From: Lysinibacillus xylanilyticus | GTDB lineage: Bacteria; Bacillota; Bacilli; Bacillales_A; Planococcaceae | Length of the DNA: 64,000 bases | Assembly (NCBI RefSeq): GCF_001708185.1 | Contig: NZ_MDDN01000002.1 | Span: 186,001 to 250,000 of the forward strand | Direction: 5' to 3' | Shown: piece by piece, positions 27,789-36,935 of the stretch | How the letters are laid out: the number at the start of each line of letters is the position of its first letter | How positions within the stretch are numbered: position 1 is the stretch's first letter | Made by a program: the position numbers and the translations under genes | Notes under the pieces: generated by a model | What the model saw: the letters and a program-made list of their open reading frames with translations, nothing else | Databases searched by the model: none | Told to the model about the DNA's origin: nothing

Positions 27789-28347
27789 AAAGACCTTCCT
27801 TTCGTATGAACGTCTCTACCGCTTTAGGTAGTAAAAAAGTAACCGTTCCTCCAGTGGCCAGGCGTTCACGAATCAGTGTGGACGATAGATCGATTTGGGG
27901 AGCTTCCACCATTAGTATAGGATACTTTGTGAAGGCTTCTGTTCCTGGACGCTTTACTCCTACAAATTGCACAAGCTTCACTAATTCATCAATACAGTAC
28001 CATGTATGAAGCGAATCAATCATATCGCCTCCAATGATAAAGTAAAATTTCACATTAGGTTCTCTTATACACATCGAAGTAAGCGTCTTATAAGAATAGG
28101 ATACGCCACCCTTCTCTACCTCATACGACTCCACAGAAAAATGCGGATATGGACTTATTGCATGCTTTACCATTTCAAGGCGCTCCACGTCGCTAGCATC
28201 ATGGCGTGCAAACTTATGTGGTGGTAAGGCATTTGGCATAAAGCGAACTTCATCTAAATCCAAGGCATGAAGTACTTCATTAGCCATCATTAAATGTCCA
28301 TTATGTGGTGGATTAAATGTGCCTCCCAATAAACCGACCTTTTTCAT
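27757..28347 (-). CDS. nadD: Nicotinate-nucleotide adenylyltransferase
   Basis: 196 aa. The enzyme joins nicotinate mononucleotide and ATP to make deamido-NAD. Nucleotidyltransferase motifs: GGTFNPPHNGHL (T/HxGH) at the N-terminus and LSSTLIRERL near the C-terminus, matching ISSTxIR. It is in the yhbY-nadD-yqeK order of Bacilli. Confidence 0.96.
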   Translation of the reverse strand: MKKVGLLGGTFNPPHNGHLMMANEVLHALDLDEVRFMPNALPPHKFARHDASDVERLEMVKHAISPYPHFSVESYEVEKGGVSYSYKTLTSMCIREPNVKFYFIIGGDMIDSLHTWYCIDELVKLVQFVGVKRPGTEAFTKYPILMVEAPQIDLSSTLIRERLATGGTVTFLLPKAVETFIRKEGLYGTRTVLSGD

Positions 28348-28356
28348 CGTCTCACC

Positions 28357-28659
28357 TTACTTCGCTGCTTTTGGTAATACAATCTTTTTATGATTACGTG
28401 ATTCTTTATATAAAACAACTGTCAGACCAATTAATTGAACGAGCTCTGCATGAGCACCCTTTGCAAGTGCTTCTGCCACTTCATGCTTGTCCTCCTCACA
28501 GTTATCTAAAATACGTACCTTAATCAACTCTCTTACTTCTAATGCTTCACGAATTTGCTTTGTCATCTCGTCATTAACGCCGCCTTTTCCTACTTGGAAA
28601 ATCGGTGTTAAATGATGTGCTTCCGCACGTAAAAAACGTTTTTGTTTACCTGTTAACAT
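28357..28659 (-). CDS. yhbY: YhbY family RNA-binding protein (CRM domain)
   Basis: 100 aa, a single CRM domain with the GxxG loop GKGGVND near 24-30 and the opening MLTGKQKRFLRAEAH. The family binds pre-50S particles and assists ribosome assembly. It lies 9 bp upstream of nadD. Confidence 0.94.
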   Translation of the reverse strand: MLTGKQKRFLRAEAHHLTPIFQVGKGGVNDEMTKQIREALEVRELIKVRILDNCEEDKHEVAEALAKGAHAELVQLIGLTVVLYKESRNHKKIVLPKAAK

Positions 28660-28664
28660 AAAAA

Positions 28665-29495
28665 TTAATATCCTCCTAATTGCACCTTCAGATGCGCAAT
28701 CATTGAATTTGTATTTGGGTATTCACTAAGCCAGTGCTCAAAAGCAATGGCTCCTTGGTGAACGAACATTCCAAGACCCGTAACGACGGTTGCTCCTTTT
28801 TCTTCAGCCGCTTGTAGAAAAGGCGTCATTAATGGATTATACACAATATCGGCCACAATTGCGCCTTTTGCAAGTCTTTCTAATGAAAATGGCATTGAAA
28901 AATTGCCCGTAGCAAGTCCAGCCGATGTCATTTGCACTAAAATGCCGAAATCAGCTAATGATTCCTCAGCCTCTGTTAAAGAAATAGCGTTGCCTATACC
29001 CATTTCATCAACAATTGCTTGAGCATTTGCCACTGTGCGGTTTGCAATGGTTAAATTCGTATAACCTTGCTGTTGCATAGCAAAAGCAATACCACGAGCA
29101 GCACCGCCCGCACCAATAAGAAGAACTGGCTTGTCTTTATGTGACTTACCAACCGCTTCTTCTAGCGAGCGGACAAAACCAACACCGTCCGTATTGTAGC
29201 CCTTTAATTTGCCTTCTTTTGTTCGGACAACCGTATTGACAGCTCCCATTTTTTCTGCCAACTCATCTAACTCATCTAAATAGGGAATGATTGCTGTTTT
29301 ATGTGGAATTGTAATGTTCCAGCCACTTGCACCTAAAGTTTTCAAGCCCGCAACTGCCGACTCTAGATTTTCAGAAGATACATGTACAGGAATATAAGTA
29401 GCATCTATCGACATTTCCTCAAACCAAGCGTTATGCATCGCTGGGGATTTTGAATGCTCAATCGGATCGCCAATAACCGCAAACCATTTCTTCAT
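28665..29495 (-). CDS. aroE: Shikimate dehydrogenase (NADP)
   Basis: 276 aa. The substrate site is GDPIEHSKSPAMHN at the N-terminus, the catalytic Lys/Asp pair is in NITIPHK and NTDGVGF, and the NADP loop is GAGGAARGIA followed by NRT. It catalyses the fourth step of the aromatic amino-acid pathway. It is co-transcribed with yqeH and yhbY. Confidence 0.97.
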   Translation of the reverse strand: MKKWFAVIGDPIEHSKSPAMHNAWFEEMSIDATYIPVHVSSENLESAVAGLKTLGASGWNITIPHKTAIIPYLDELDELAEKMGAVNTVVRTKEGKLKGYNTDGVGFVRSLEEAVGKSHKDKPVLLIGAGGAARGIAFAMQQQGYTNLTIANRTVANAQAIVDEMGIGNAISLTEAEESLADFGILVQMTSAGLATGNFSMPFSLERLAKGAIVADIVYNPLMTPFLQAAEEKGATVVTGLGMFVHQGAIAFEHWLSEYPNTNSMIAHLKVQLGGY

Positions 29496-29525
29496 TTCCT
29501 AGTCCCTCTTCTCTACTTGTACAAC

Positions 29526-30629
29526 TTAAATTAGTGATGGGCGAATTGAAACTTGTACACCCTTTGGTGCATAAGCTGCTACAACTACATCAGCATGCTG
29601 CACTGTAATCCACCCAAGGCCTGAGAATACAACATCTGTTTTCGCTTCTTTGATGGAGAACTCATGACGCACTAATGGCGGTAGTTGTTCTATAAATTCA
29701 GCAGTTGGAGGTGCAAGCAACTCACCCTTATGTTCTGCATACAATGTATCTGCCTTCTCAAGCTTTGTACGGTGAATTGGTAAGTCATTTGCCACATGAA
29801 CCGTAAATGCGGAACGATCTCCTTGAATAAAGTCAAAACGAGCAAGGGCACCAATAAATAATGTTTGTCCTGCATTTTGTTGATATACTTTTGGCTTTAT
29901 TTCTTTTTTAGGCATAATATATTTTAATTCGCTAGCGTCAATATGGTGTGCCATCTGATGATGATTAATTATTCCTGGTGTGTCATATAATGCACTACCA
30001 TCATCTAATGGAATTTCAATCATATCTAAAGTTGTACCTGGGAAATGAGAAGTTGTAATAACCTCACCTTCACCTGTAGCCTGCTTGATAATACGATTAA
30101 TGAACGTGGATTTCCCAACATTTGTACAACCTACAACGTACACATTTTGTCCATTACGGTACTCATCAATAGCTTCCATCGCTTCAGCCATTCCTTTACC
30201 TTTATGGGCACTCACTAAAAGTACATCAACAGGTTGTAGACCAAGAGCCTTTGCTTCACGTTTTAGCCAATTAATTACTTTTTTCGGTTTCACAGATTTC
30301 GGTAATAAATCGGCTTTATTCGCAATTAATAACACTGGATTTTTACCAACGAAGCGGTGAAGCCCTGGTAACCAGCTCCCATTGAAGTCAAAAATATCAA
30401 CAATTTTTACGATTAGGCCTTGCTGTGTTCCAAGACCGTTTAATATACGTAAAAAGTCATCATCTGTTAATGACACTGGTTGAATTTCATTATAATTTTT
30501 CAAACGGAAGCAACGTTGGCAAATGACCACGTCTTTTTCTAATGATGATGGGGGTGCATACCCAACTGCTGTTTTATCTTCTGTTTGAATTGTTGTACCA
30601 CAGCCAATACAATTTGGCATTTCGTTCAT
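29526..30629 (-). CDS. yqeH: YqeH, circularly permuted GTPase for 30S assembly
   Basis: 367 aa. A zinc finger (CIGCG...CQRC) is at the N-terminus. The G motifs are permuted: NKADLLPKS (G4) comes before the P-loop GCTNVGKST (G1), then TTLDMI and DTPG (G3). YqeH is needed for 16S rRNA maturation. ATG 30629 has GGGAGG upstream and overlaps the yqeG stop as ATGA. Confidence 0.96.
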   Translation of the reverse strand: MNEMPNCIGCGTTIQTEDKTAVGYAPPSSLEKDVVICQRCFRLKNYNEIQPVSLTDDDFLRILNGLGTQQGLIVKIVDIFDFNGSWLPGLHRFVGKNPVLLIANKADLLPKSVKPKKVINWLKREAKALGLQPVDVLLVSAHKGKGMAEAMEAIDEYRNGQNVYVVGCTNVGKSTFINRIIKQATGEGEVITTSHFPGTTLDMIEIPLDDGSALYDTPGIINHHQMAHHIDASELKYIMPKKEIKPKVYQQNAGQTLFIGALARFDFIQGDRSAFTVHVANDLPIHRTKLEKADTLYAEHKGELLAPPTAEFIEQLPPLVRHEFSIKEAKTDVVFSGLGWITVQHADVVVAAYAPKGVQVSIRPSLI

Positions 30630-31147
30630 TCTTTTTCCTCCCAAGTAATAATTCCTTTTCGTTCTAAATCACTGAACACACGACGTTCAATGAATCGATT
30701 AAATTTTGTTACGAATCCATCTGATTGCGCAACTGGTTTTACTAGTACCGTATGCAAGCCTAAGCGATTTGCCCCCATTACATCCGTTAGTAATTGGTCA
30801 CCTACCATTACTACTTCGTGTGGTCGTAGCCCTAATTGAATAATTGCACTATAAAAGGCATTACGAAATGGCTTTCTAGCTTTATGAATATACGGAATAC
30901 CTAGTGGATCGGCAAAATGCTTTACACGCGCTTCATTGTTATTCGACGCAATAATAACACGAATACCTGACTCTTTCATAATACGTAGCCAAATAATAAG
31001 CTCTTCTGTTGCATCTGCACGGTCCCATTCTACAAGCGTATTATCTAAATCCGTAATGATTCCTTTAATGCCTAAGTCTTGAAGCTTTTCCGGTGTAATT
31101 TCAAAAATACTCGTCACAAATTCATCTGGTAATAAAAAATTATACAA
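30626..31147 (-). CDS. yqeG: YqeG, HAD-family phosphatase (IIIA)
   Basis: 173 aa. HAD motif I is ITDLDNTLVEWD, motif II is IIASNNNEAR, and motif III/IV is GDQLLTDVMGAN. The family is close to phosphatidylglycerophosphatase GEP4 but its substrate in Bacilli is unclear. It starts at TTG 31147 with AGGGG about 10 nt upstream. It is first in the yqeG-yqeM operon. Confidence 0.92.
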   Translation of the reverse strand: MYNFLLPDEFVTSIFEITPEKLQDLGIKGIITDLDNTLVEWDRADATEELIIWLRIMKESGIRVIIASNNNEARVKHFADPLGIPYIHKARKPFRNAFYSAIIQLGLRPHEVVMVGDQLLTDVMGANRLGLHTVLVKPVAQSDGFVTKFNRFIERRVFSDLERKGIITWEEKE

Positions 31148-31183
31148 AATAGCGACCCCTAATCTAAATGTATTATTCGACCA

Positions 31184-31966
31184 TTATAGCATATTTGCGA
31201 AGGCTTCACCCATTCGAATTGGGCTTCCTTGCACAACATTATCCGTAAATTTAATTGCATCCTTTTCAAATAGCATGACTACTGTTGAGCCGAATGAAAA
31301 ATATCCGACTTCATCACCCTTACGCCACTGAGTTGTAGTATTAGTGAGTACGATCGAGTTAACAAATGTAGCCCCAACTTTAATAAACGCTACCTGCTGA
31401 TTATTTGCCACTTTCAGCTCCGTTACTGAACGATAATTGTGTGAAATTGGTTTTTTACCATATGAAAGACCTAGCTGATTAACAGGGTATGATTTTTGAC
31501 CAAGCGTATATTGTCTTAGTACTCTCCCATCAATCGGGCTATGAATTCGGTGATAATCTGCAGGACTCAAGTAAAACACGATAAAATGGCCATCTGCATA
31601 TTGCGCAGCACGCTCTGAATTACCAAGTAAATCTTGTAATGCATAAGGCTTACCCTTTACAAGAAACGTCATATCCCATTCGATCCGTCCAAATGATTCC
31701 ACTTTCGCATCCACTGGACTTACATAGGTAGTAGGATTTTGTTCAATTGGACGTGCGTTTTCTAAAAGCTCTCTTGTAAAAAAGTCATGTAAACTTGAAA
31801 ATTGTTGTCGTTTTTTTGAAACCTCTTCAAGGTTAATATCGTATACCTTCATATAACTAGGAATCATACGTTTACTCCACTTTGCTTTTGCAATGGTTTG
31901 CAAAAGCTGGGAGGATTGCTTGCCATTTGTTAATTCAATCAAGCGTTGATATAGTTTTTCTTTCAT
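31184..31966 (-). CDS. psd: Phosphatidylserine decarboxylase proenzyme
   Basis: 260 aa. The enzyme self-cleaves at FGST (Ser227 becomes the pyruvoyl group), within GYFSFGSTVVMLFEK; the HRIHSPIDG motif holds the catalytic His. It makes phosphatidylethanolamine at the membrane. It is divergent from pssA across a 94-bp spacer, so the two steps of PE synthesis sit back to back. Confidence 0.95.
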   Translation of the reverse strand: MKEKLYQRLIELTNGKQSSQLLQTIAKAKWSKRMIPSYMKVYDINLEEVSKKRQQFSSLHDFFTRELLENARPIEQNPTTYVSPVDAKVESFGRIEWDMTFLVKGKPYALQDLLGNSERAAQYADGHFIVFYLSPADYHRIHSPIDGRVLRQYTLGQKSYPVNQLGLSYGKKPISHNYRSVTELKVANNQQVAFIKVGATFVNSIVLTNTTTQWRKGDEVGYFSFGSTVVMLFEKDAIKFTDNVVQGSPIRMGEAFANML

Positions 31967-32060
31967 AAAACAAAACCCCTATCGATTAATTTAGACTGTC
32001 AATTTTTTCGTATTCGAAGTATAATGGTACAATATCTTAAGTGCAAAGGAGTGATCCCCC

Positions 32061-32603
32061 TTGTTTCTATATCACAAGTTGGTGGATACCACGGTTAAGA
32101 AAATGAAATCGCAAGCAGCAAACTTCATTACAATCAGTAATATGTCCTTTGGTGGCGCGGCCATAATGGCTACACTACATGAATATTATAGCTACAGTGT
32201 CTTGTTTATCTTTATCGCAGCCCTTCTTGATCGCTATGACGGGAAGGTAGCTAGAGCCCTCGGACAAGTGTCTGATTTAGGTAAACAATTAGACTCTATG
32301 AGTGATATTATATCATTTGGTGTGGCACCTGCATTATTAATGTACAAAGTTGTTTTAGTCGACTTTGGTTTTGTCGGCATGACGATGACTGTACTGTATA
32401 TCGTCTGTGGTGCAATGCGATTAGCTCGCTTCAATATTAGTGAAGCAAACGGCTACTTCACAGGGTTACCAATAACAGCGGCAGGTACGCTCTTAACTTT
32501 AACGTATTTCGCATCTAATACGTTCCACCCAGCGTTTTATCTTTTCCTATTCCCAATACTAGCATTACTAATGATTAGTACAATCACGTTAAAAAAAGTG
32601 TAA
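32061..32603 (+). CDS. pssA: CDP-diacylglycerol-serine phosphatidyltransferase
   Basis: 180 aa integral membrane enzyme. The CDP-alcohol phosphotransferase signature is exact: D-x2-DG-x2-AR-x8-G-x3-D-x3-D in LLDRYDGKVARALG...GKQLDSMSD. It makes phosphatidylserine, the substrate of Psd encoded divergently. TTG 32061 is the best start, with AAAGGAGTG about 8 nt upstream. Confidence 0.94.
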   Translation: MFLYHKLVDTTVKKMKSQAANFITISNMSFGGAAIMATLHEYYSYSVLFIFIAALLDRYDGKVARALGQVSDLGKQLDSMSDIISFGVAPALLMYKVVLVDFGFVGMTMTVLYIVCGAMRLARFNISEANGYFTGLPITAAGTLLTLTYFASNTFHPAFYLFLFPILALLMISTITLKKV

Positions 32604-32631
32604 CAGCACATTTGCTGTTGCACTTTTTTTC
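32592..32631 (+). terminator. pssA terminator
   Basis: AAAAAGTGTAACAGCA...TGCTGTTGCACTTTTTTT. Confidence 0.9.
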
Positions 32632-32690
32632 ATTTAACGCAGCTTCTTAACATATACTGTCGAAAAATGGGGAAAGGATGAAATCATTCA

Positions 32691-33398
32691 ATGAGCGGAA
32701 TTTTCACATCCATGTTGCAGTTATGGCTTGAGATCCCTGCGTTACTTGGCTATTTAAAGGGGCAAACATTCCATAAACCCTTTTCAAAAGAAGAGGAAGC
32801 TGCTTGTATTGAACGATTTTTAGGCGGTGATGAGCAAGCGCGTCTTGATTTAATTGAGCGCAATATGCGACTCGTTGCACACGTTGTAAAAAAATTTCAC
32901 CCGAAACACGAACAACTAGACGACTATATTTCCATTGGTACTATAGGGCTTATGAAAGCTGTAGAGAGTTACACTCCTGACAAAAAAACACGCCTTGCCA
33001 CTTACGCTGCCCGCTGTATCGAAAATGAAATTTTAATGCATCTGCGTACTCAGAAAAAAGTGCAAAAAGATGTTTCCTTATTCGAGCCAATTGGTACAGA
33101 TAAAGATGGTAACGCCTTACAGATCCGAGATCTCTTACAATGTGATGAAGAGAGCGCAACTGAAAAAATTGAACATAAAGAACATGTTGCACAACTATAT
33201 CATTATTTGCATATGCTCGACGATCGTGAACTCGAAATAGTAACCCTTCGCTATGGTTTAAACCAACATGATGCCCTTACTCAAAAAGAAATCGCTGCTC
33301 GTTTAAATATTTCTCGTAGCTATGTTTCTCGCATTGAAAAGCGGGCACTTATTAAACTCTATCAATTATATAAACGAGACCAAAAGTCTACTGAGTAA
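32691..33398 (+). CDS. sigK: RNA polymerase sigma factor sigma-K, uninterrupted
   Basis: 235 aa with all conserved regions: N-terminal pro-sequence (about 20 residues, MSGIFTSMLQLWLEIPALLG) removed by SpoIVFB in known systems, region 2 (LRLVAHVVKKF-like RNMRLVAHV, DDYISIGTIGLMKA) and region 4 helix-turn-helix (TQKEIAARLNISRSYVSRIEKR). It drives late mother-cell genes for coat and cortex. In B. subtilis the gene is split by the skin element; here it is continuous. Start ATG 32691 with GGAAAGGATG upstream. Confidence 0.96.
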   Translation: MSGIFTSMLQLWLEIPALLGYLKGQTFHKPFSKEEEAACIERFLGGDEQARLDLIERNMRLVAHVVKKFHPKHEQLDDYISIGTIGLMKAVESYTPDKKTRLATYAARCIENEILMHLRTQKKVQKDVSLFEPIGTDKDGNALQIRDLLQCDEESATEKIEHKEHVAQLYHYLHMLDDRELEIVTLRYGLNQHDALTQKEIAARLNISRSYVSRIEKRALIKLYQLYKRDQKSTE

Positions 33399-33648
33399 TA
33401 TATTGTAAATTGATAATTGAAAAATTTCAATGGATCCTTAACATTAACATACCATGAATCACGCATTTTTTGTTACAAAAGGCTCTAAAGAAAGAATTCT
33501 CATCTACCGAAAGCTTTAGATAAATTATGTGTACAGCATAGTGAATACTATTCATTTTTCTTTTATTTGACGCACAAAATAGTAATTATCTTAATCCCAC
33601 TAACTTTTAAAGAGATAAACGTAGTTGTTGATGAAGCAATGAAGCTAT

Positions 33649-33688
33649 AAAAAAAGCTCCCTTGCGACCTGAATGTCGCAAAGGAGCG
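33649..33688 (-). terminator. Terminator of the small membrane peptide gene
   Basis: On the minus strand GCTCCTTTGCGAC...GTCGCAAGGGAGC then TTTTTTT. Confidence 0.9.
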
Positions 33689-33694
33689 TTTCCC

Positions 33695-33790
33695 TCAATG
33701 AAATTCTACAGTTTCTGAAAGTTCTGCTGAAATGAGTGTACCGAGTAACGTCGTTATAATGACTACACCTGCTGTTAAAAATAGCATCAT
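33695..33790 (-). CDS. 31-aa hydrophobic peptide
   Basis: ATG 33790 (or the next ATG, 33787) lies 6-7 nt after TGGGAGGC, and a strong terminator begins 7 nt after the TGA stop. The peptide is one membrane helix (MMLFLTAGVVIITTLLGTLI) with a short acidic tail (SAELSETVEFH). Having its own start site and terminator makes it a likely real small gene. It lies between sigK and mtnN. I do not recognise it; a membrane regulator or sporulation peptide, or a type I toxin, are possibilities with no direct support. Confidence 0.6.
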   Translation of the reverse strand: MMLFLTAGVVIITTLLGTLISAELSETVEFH

Positions 33791-33944
33791 GAATGCCTCC
33801 CATCCAAATATGAAGAGATTTAATTAATAACAGTTTAGCATTAGCAAGACTTTTTAACTGTGATTTTTCTCACACTACAGATCACTCATTTTGACCATTC
33901 TGTGTACTTTATCCCTATTAACGGGCAGTAAAAGTACGATTGGT

Positions 33945-33998
33945 GAAAACTACTAATCAGCGAGGTGGTAAAAAAACTCCCCACCGATTATAGTTTTA
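33945..33998 (-). terminator. mtnN terminator
   Basis: AAAACTA...TAGTTTT outer and GGTGG/CCACC inner stems on the minus strand, just after the stop codon. Confidence 0.6.
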
Positions 33999-34000
33999 CT

Positions 34001-34693
34001 TTATAGCGTTTCAATAGCTTTTAATACTATTTGCGTCGAATGCTTTGCAGCTACTGGTAAAAACTCATCAAAACTAATATTCGATTCTTTCCCAGCAATA
34101 TCTGATAAAGCACGAATAACAACAAACGGAGTACCAAATTGATAACATACTTGCGCAACTGCTGCCGCTTCCATCTCAACTGCCTTCATTTGTGGGAAAT
34201 GTTGACGGACTGCTTCTACACGAACAGGATCATTCATAAAAGCATCTCCTGAGCAAATTAAACCAATACCAAATTGGTGCTCTCCAACAGCCTTCACTGC
34301 CTCTTCAGCCACTTTCATAAGTCTTTCATCTGATTTGTAAGCTGCTGGCATACCAGCCATCTGACCAATCTCATAACCGAAAATCGTAACATCTACATCA
34401 TGATGACGGACTTCATCTGAAATAACAACTGCGCCTACTTCAAGTGTTTCGTCATAACCTCCGGCAGAGCCCGTATTAATAACTACATCAGGCTTAAATT
34501 CATGTAATAGAATGGTAGTTGACATTGCAGCATTTACTTTACCAATACCACTTTTTAATAAAACTACATCTTTCCCTTCATAAGTTCCAGTTGTATATTC
34601 ACTGCCTGCGATTGTTGTGCTTTTTGCATTGTCTAATGCTGCTCGTAAAAGCTCTACTTCTTCTTCCATTGCGCCGATTACTGCAATTTTCAT
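34001..34693 (-). CDS. mtnN: MTA/SAH nucleosidase
   Basis: 230 aa. It hydrolyses methylthioadenosine and S-adenosylhomocysteine. Motifs: [11 protein letters not shown] at the N-terminus, [18 protein letters not shown] (substrate site with catalytic Glu side) and RALSDIAG with the catalytic Asp. ATG 34693 gives the normal family N-terminus (MKIAVIGAM); an upstream ATG at 34714 would add seven residues. It is co-directional with yrrS and greA. Confidence 0.96.
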   Translation of the reverse strand: MKIAVIGAMEEEVELLRAALDNAKSTTIAGSEYTTGTYEGKDVVLLKSGIGKVNAAMSTTILLHEFKPDVVINTGSAGGYDETLEVGAVVISDEVRHHDVDVTIFGYEIGQMAGMPAAYKSDERLMKVAEEAVKAVGEHQFGIGLICSGDAFMNDPVRVEAVRQHFPQMKAVEMEAAAVAQVCYQFGTPFVVIRALSDIAGKESNISFDEFLPVAAKHSTQIVLKAIETL

Positions 34694-34754
34694 GTCTCTG
34701 TTACTTCCCTTCATTGTTTAACTCTATTAAAAATACTCAATCAAGTTATTTTCG

Positions 34755-35408
34755 TCAATAGGCGCCATTTAATGTATTTAGTTGCTCAAGTTTCACTGGT
34801 AACCAGCCCTCATTGTCAACCCACTCCATGTTGACGCGATACATTTTTGTCTTATCATTCGTTGAAACTGTCGCTACGGCCGTATTAGCACTGCCGTTAT
34901 TTTGAATACGCCAAATAATCATATTGTCCTTTTCTATGCCTGTAACAGCTGTAACTGTTGCAACCTTTTCAGCCCAGTCAACTGATGTATCATCGTAAGA
35001 AGACACGTGCTGACCTGTTTGAGTTGTAGGCGTTGGCTTCCAATCTTTATTTGTTATAACCTTGTCAACAATTGGGTCATCGGATGTAGTTTCAATAGCA
35101 GCGTCCTTTTCAGATGATGGCTGTTCTTCTTTAGGCTCTTCTTTTGTAGATTCATTATCTTTTACTGAAACATCATTATTTTCCTCTTTAGAAGGCTTTT
35201 CTTTCCCATCTCCATCATCGTTCTTTTGCTCTTGTGCTGGTTCGTCTTTCACGGCATTTCCTACATCATCCTGCCATTTAAACACGTATGTTGCAGTTAT
35301 AATAATCAATATCACGACAATACCAATTAAAACATTCAAAAGTTTATCTAGCTTTTTATTACGAGATGGCTGCAAATGACGACTGCTTCTAGTTTGTCGT
35401 TCACTCAT
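34755..35408 (-). CDS. yrrS: YrrS family membrane protein (DUF1510)
   Basis: 217 aa. A basic N-terminus is followed by one membrane helix (residues 25-45, LNVLIGIVVILIIITATYVF), a long acidic Lys/Glu/Asp linker, and a C-terminal DUF1510 domain (WRIQNNGSANTAVATVSTND). The domain faces outside. In B. subtilis yrrS lies beside the PBP gene yrrR (pbpI) in the same locus; here no PBP accompanies it. Function unknown. Confidence 0.85.
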   Translation of the reverse strand: MSERQTRSSRHLQPSRNKKLDKLLNVLIGIVVILIIITATYVFKWQDDVGNAVKDEPAQEQKNDDGDGKEKPSKEENNDVSVKDNESTKEEPKEEQPSSEKDAAIETTSDDPIVDKVITNKDWKPTPTTQTGQHVSSYDDTSVDWAEKVATVTAVTGIEKDNMIIWRIQNNGSANTAVATVSTNDKTKMYRVNMEWVDNEGWLPVKLEQLNTLNGAY

Positions 35409-35571
35409 GAATTCTCCCCCTCTCTAGCCAATATTCTATCAAGTTCAACGGGACTTGCAAAATAATTGTGCTCATGTATTTAATCAAAGATAAAATAAAA
35501 GCTCTCTTGACGTTCATTTCAATGGATGCTGTCCCTTGATGTAAAAACTTTCATAAAAGAGGAAATTAAGA

Positions 35572-35615
35572 TAAAAGCAGCTAGCTCTCCTTAAAAAGAT
35601 AAGCTAACTGCTTGT
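35572..35615 (-). terminator. greA terminator
   Basis: AAGCAGTTAGCT...AGCTAGCTGCTTTTATCTT on the minus strand. Confidence 0.75.
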
Positions 35616-35621
35616 ACAAAA

Positions 35622-36110
35622 TTATTTGATTGAAATAATTTTAACTTTCATTTCGCCACCAGGTGTTTGTACGACAACCTCTTCGCCTTCAGCACGACCT
35701 AGCAAGCCTTTAGCAATTGGTGATTCATTAGAAATACGGAATTCCATTGGATCTGCCTCAGCAGAACCAACAATCGTATACGATTCCTCATCTGTTGATG
35801 GTTTACCATTAATAATTTCTACAAATGTAACCGTTTTCCCTAGTGAAACTACACTGTTGTCTGTTTCATCCTCAGAAATAATAACTGCGTTACGAATCAT
35901 TGATTTTAATGTAGAAATACGACCTTCTAAAAAGGCTTGTTCTTCTTTAGCTGAATCATACTCAGCGTTTTCAGAAAGATCTCCGAAGTCGCGAGCGATT
36001 TTAATACGTTCAACAATTTCTTTACGTGTTTCTGTTTCTAATTTTACTAATTCTTCTTCTAATTTTCTTTTACCTTCAGCTGTCATTGGGTATTGTTTTT
36101 CGTTTGCCAA
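35622..36110 (-). CDS. greA: Transcription elongation factor GreA
   Basis: 162 aa. An N-terminal coiled coil ([24 protein letters not shown], with the acidic tip [18 protein letters not shown]) inserts into the RNA polymerase secondary channel and stimulates cleavage of backtracked RNA. A C-terminal FKBP-like domain ([17 protein letters not shown]) follows. It is downstream of udk as in other Bacilli. Confidence 0.97.
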   Translation of the reverse strand: MANEKQYPMTAEGKRKLEEELVKLETETRKEIVERIKIARDFGDLSENAEYDSAKEEQAFLEGRISTLKSMIRNAVIISEDETDNSVVSLGKTVTFVEIINGKPSTDEESYTIVGSAEADPMEFRISNESPIAKGLLGRAEGEEVVVQTPGGEMKVKIISIK

Positions 36111-36296
36111 AGTCCTTCACTCCTTATTTCATCAATACAAAAACATAAAACTCGACCAAATGCCATGTGTGATGCATTTAATCGAATTTTATTGTTTTTA
36201 ATCGGTTTCAAAATTCTCTTTGACCTAATAGTATGCATGCTTTTCAAAAATATGCAATGATTCGCATGTAAATATTGTCAATACCACTCTATCTTA

Positions 36297-36935
36297 TTAC
36301 AATACGTTGTCAGTTTCAAGAATAGTTTTAATTTTCGTGACCATCAAATCAATTGCAACTTCATTATCCCCACCCTCAGGGATAATAATATCAGCATATC
36401 GTTTCGTCGGCTCAATAAATAAGTTATGCATTGGACGCACTGCAGATAAATATTGTTCGATTACAGAATCTGTTGTACGTCCACGTTCTTTTATATCACG
36501 CATAATACGACGAATAATACGTAAATCTGAGTCCGTATCTACAAATAATTTAATGTCCATTAAATCACGTAAATCTGCATCCTCTAACACTAAAATACCT
36601 TCTAGTATAATAACATCTACAGGTTCTACATGAACAACTTCTTCTGCTCTTGTATGCTGTACATAATCATAGACAGGCTTGTCAATTGGTTGACGTACCA
36701 ATAATTTTTTTATGTGCTTAATTAATAAATCATTATCAAACGCTAACGGATGGTCATAGTTTGTACCTAAACGCTCCTCAAACGTTAAATGACTTTGATC
36801 TTTATAGTAAAAATCTTGTTCAATTACAACTACTGAATGATCACGGAAAACATCATAAATAGCACGGGTCACACTCGTTTTTCCTGAGCATGAGCCACCA
36901 GCGATTCCGATGACAACTGGACGCTTCACTGCCAT
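36297..36935 (-). CDS. udk: Uridine kinase
   Basis: 212 aa. P-loop [21 protein letters not shown] and the NYDHPLAFD substrate motif. It phosphorylates uridine and cytidine in pyrimidine salvage. Its start overlaps the yrrO stop by 1 base, so the genes are coupled. Confidence 0.97.
   Translation of the reverse strand: MAVKRPVVIGIAGGSCSGKTSVTRAIYDVFRDHSVVVIEQDFYYKDQSHLTFEERLGTNYDHPLAFDNDLLIKHIKKLLVRQPIDKPVYDYVQHTRAEEVVHVEPVDVIILEGILVLEDADLRDLMDIKLFVDTDSDLRIIRRIMRDIKERGRTTDSVIEQYLSAVRPMHNLFIEPTKRYADIIIPEGGDNEVAIDLMVTKIKTILETDNVL

Noticed and set aside
32691-33398. skin-type interruption of sigK
   Set aside because: The sigK frame is continuous from start to stop and no recombinase gene is adjacent.
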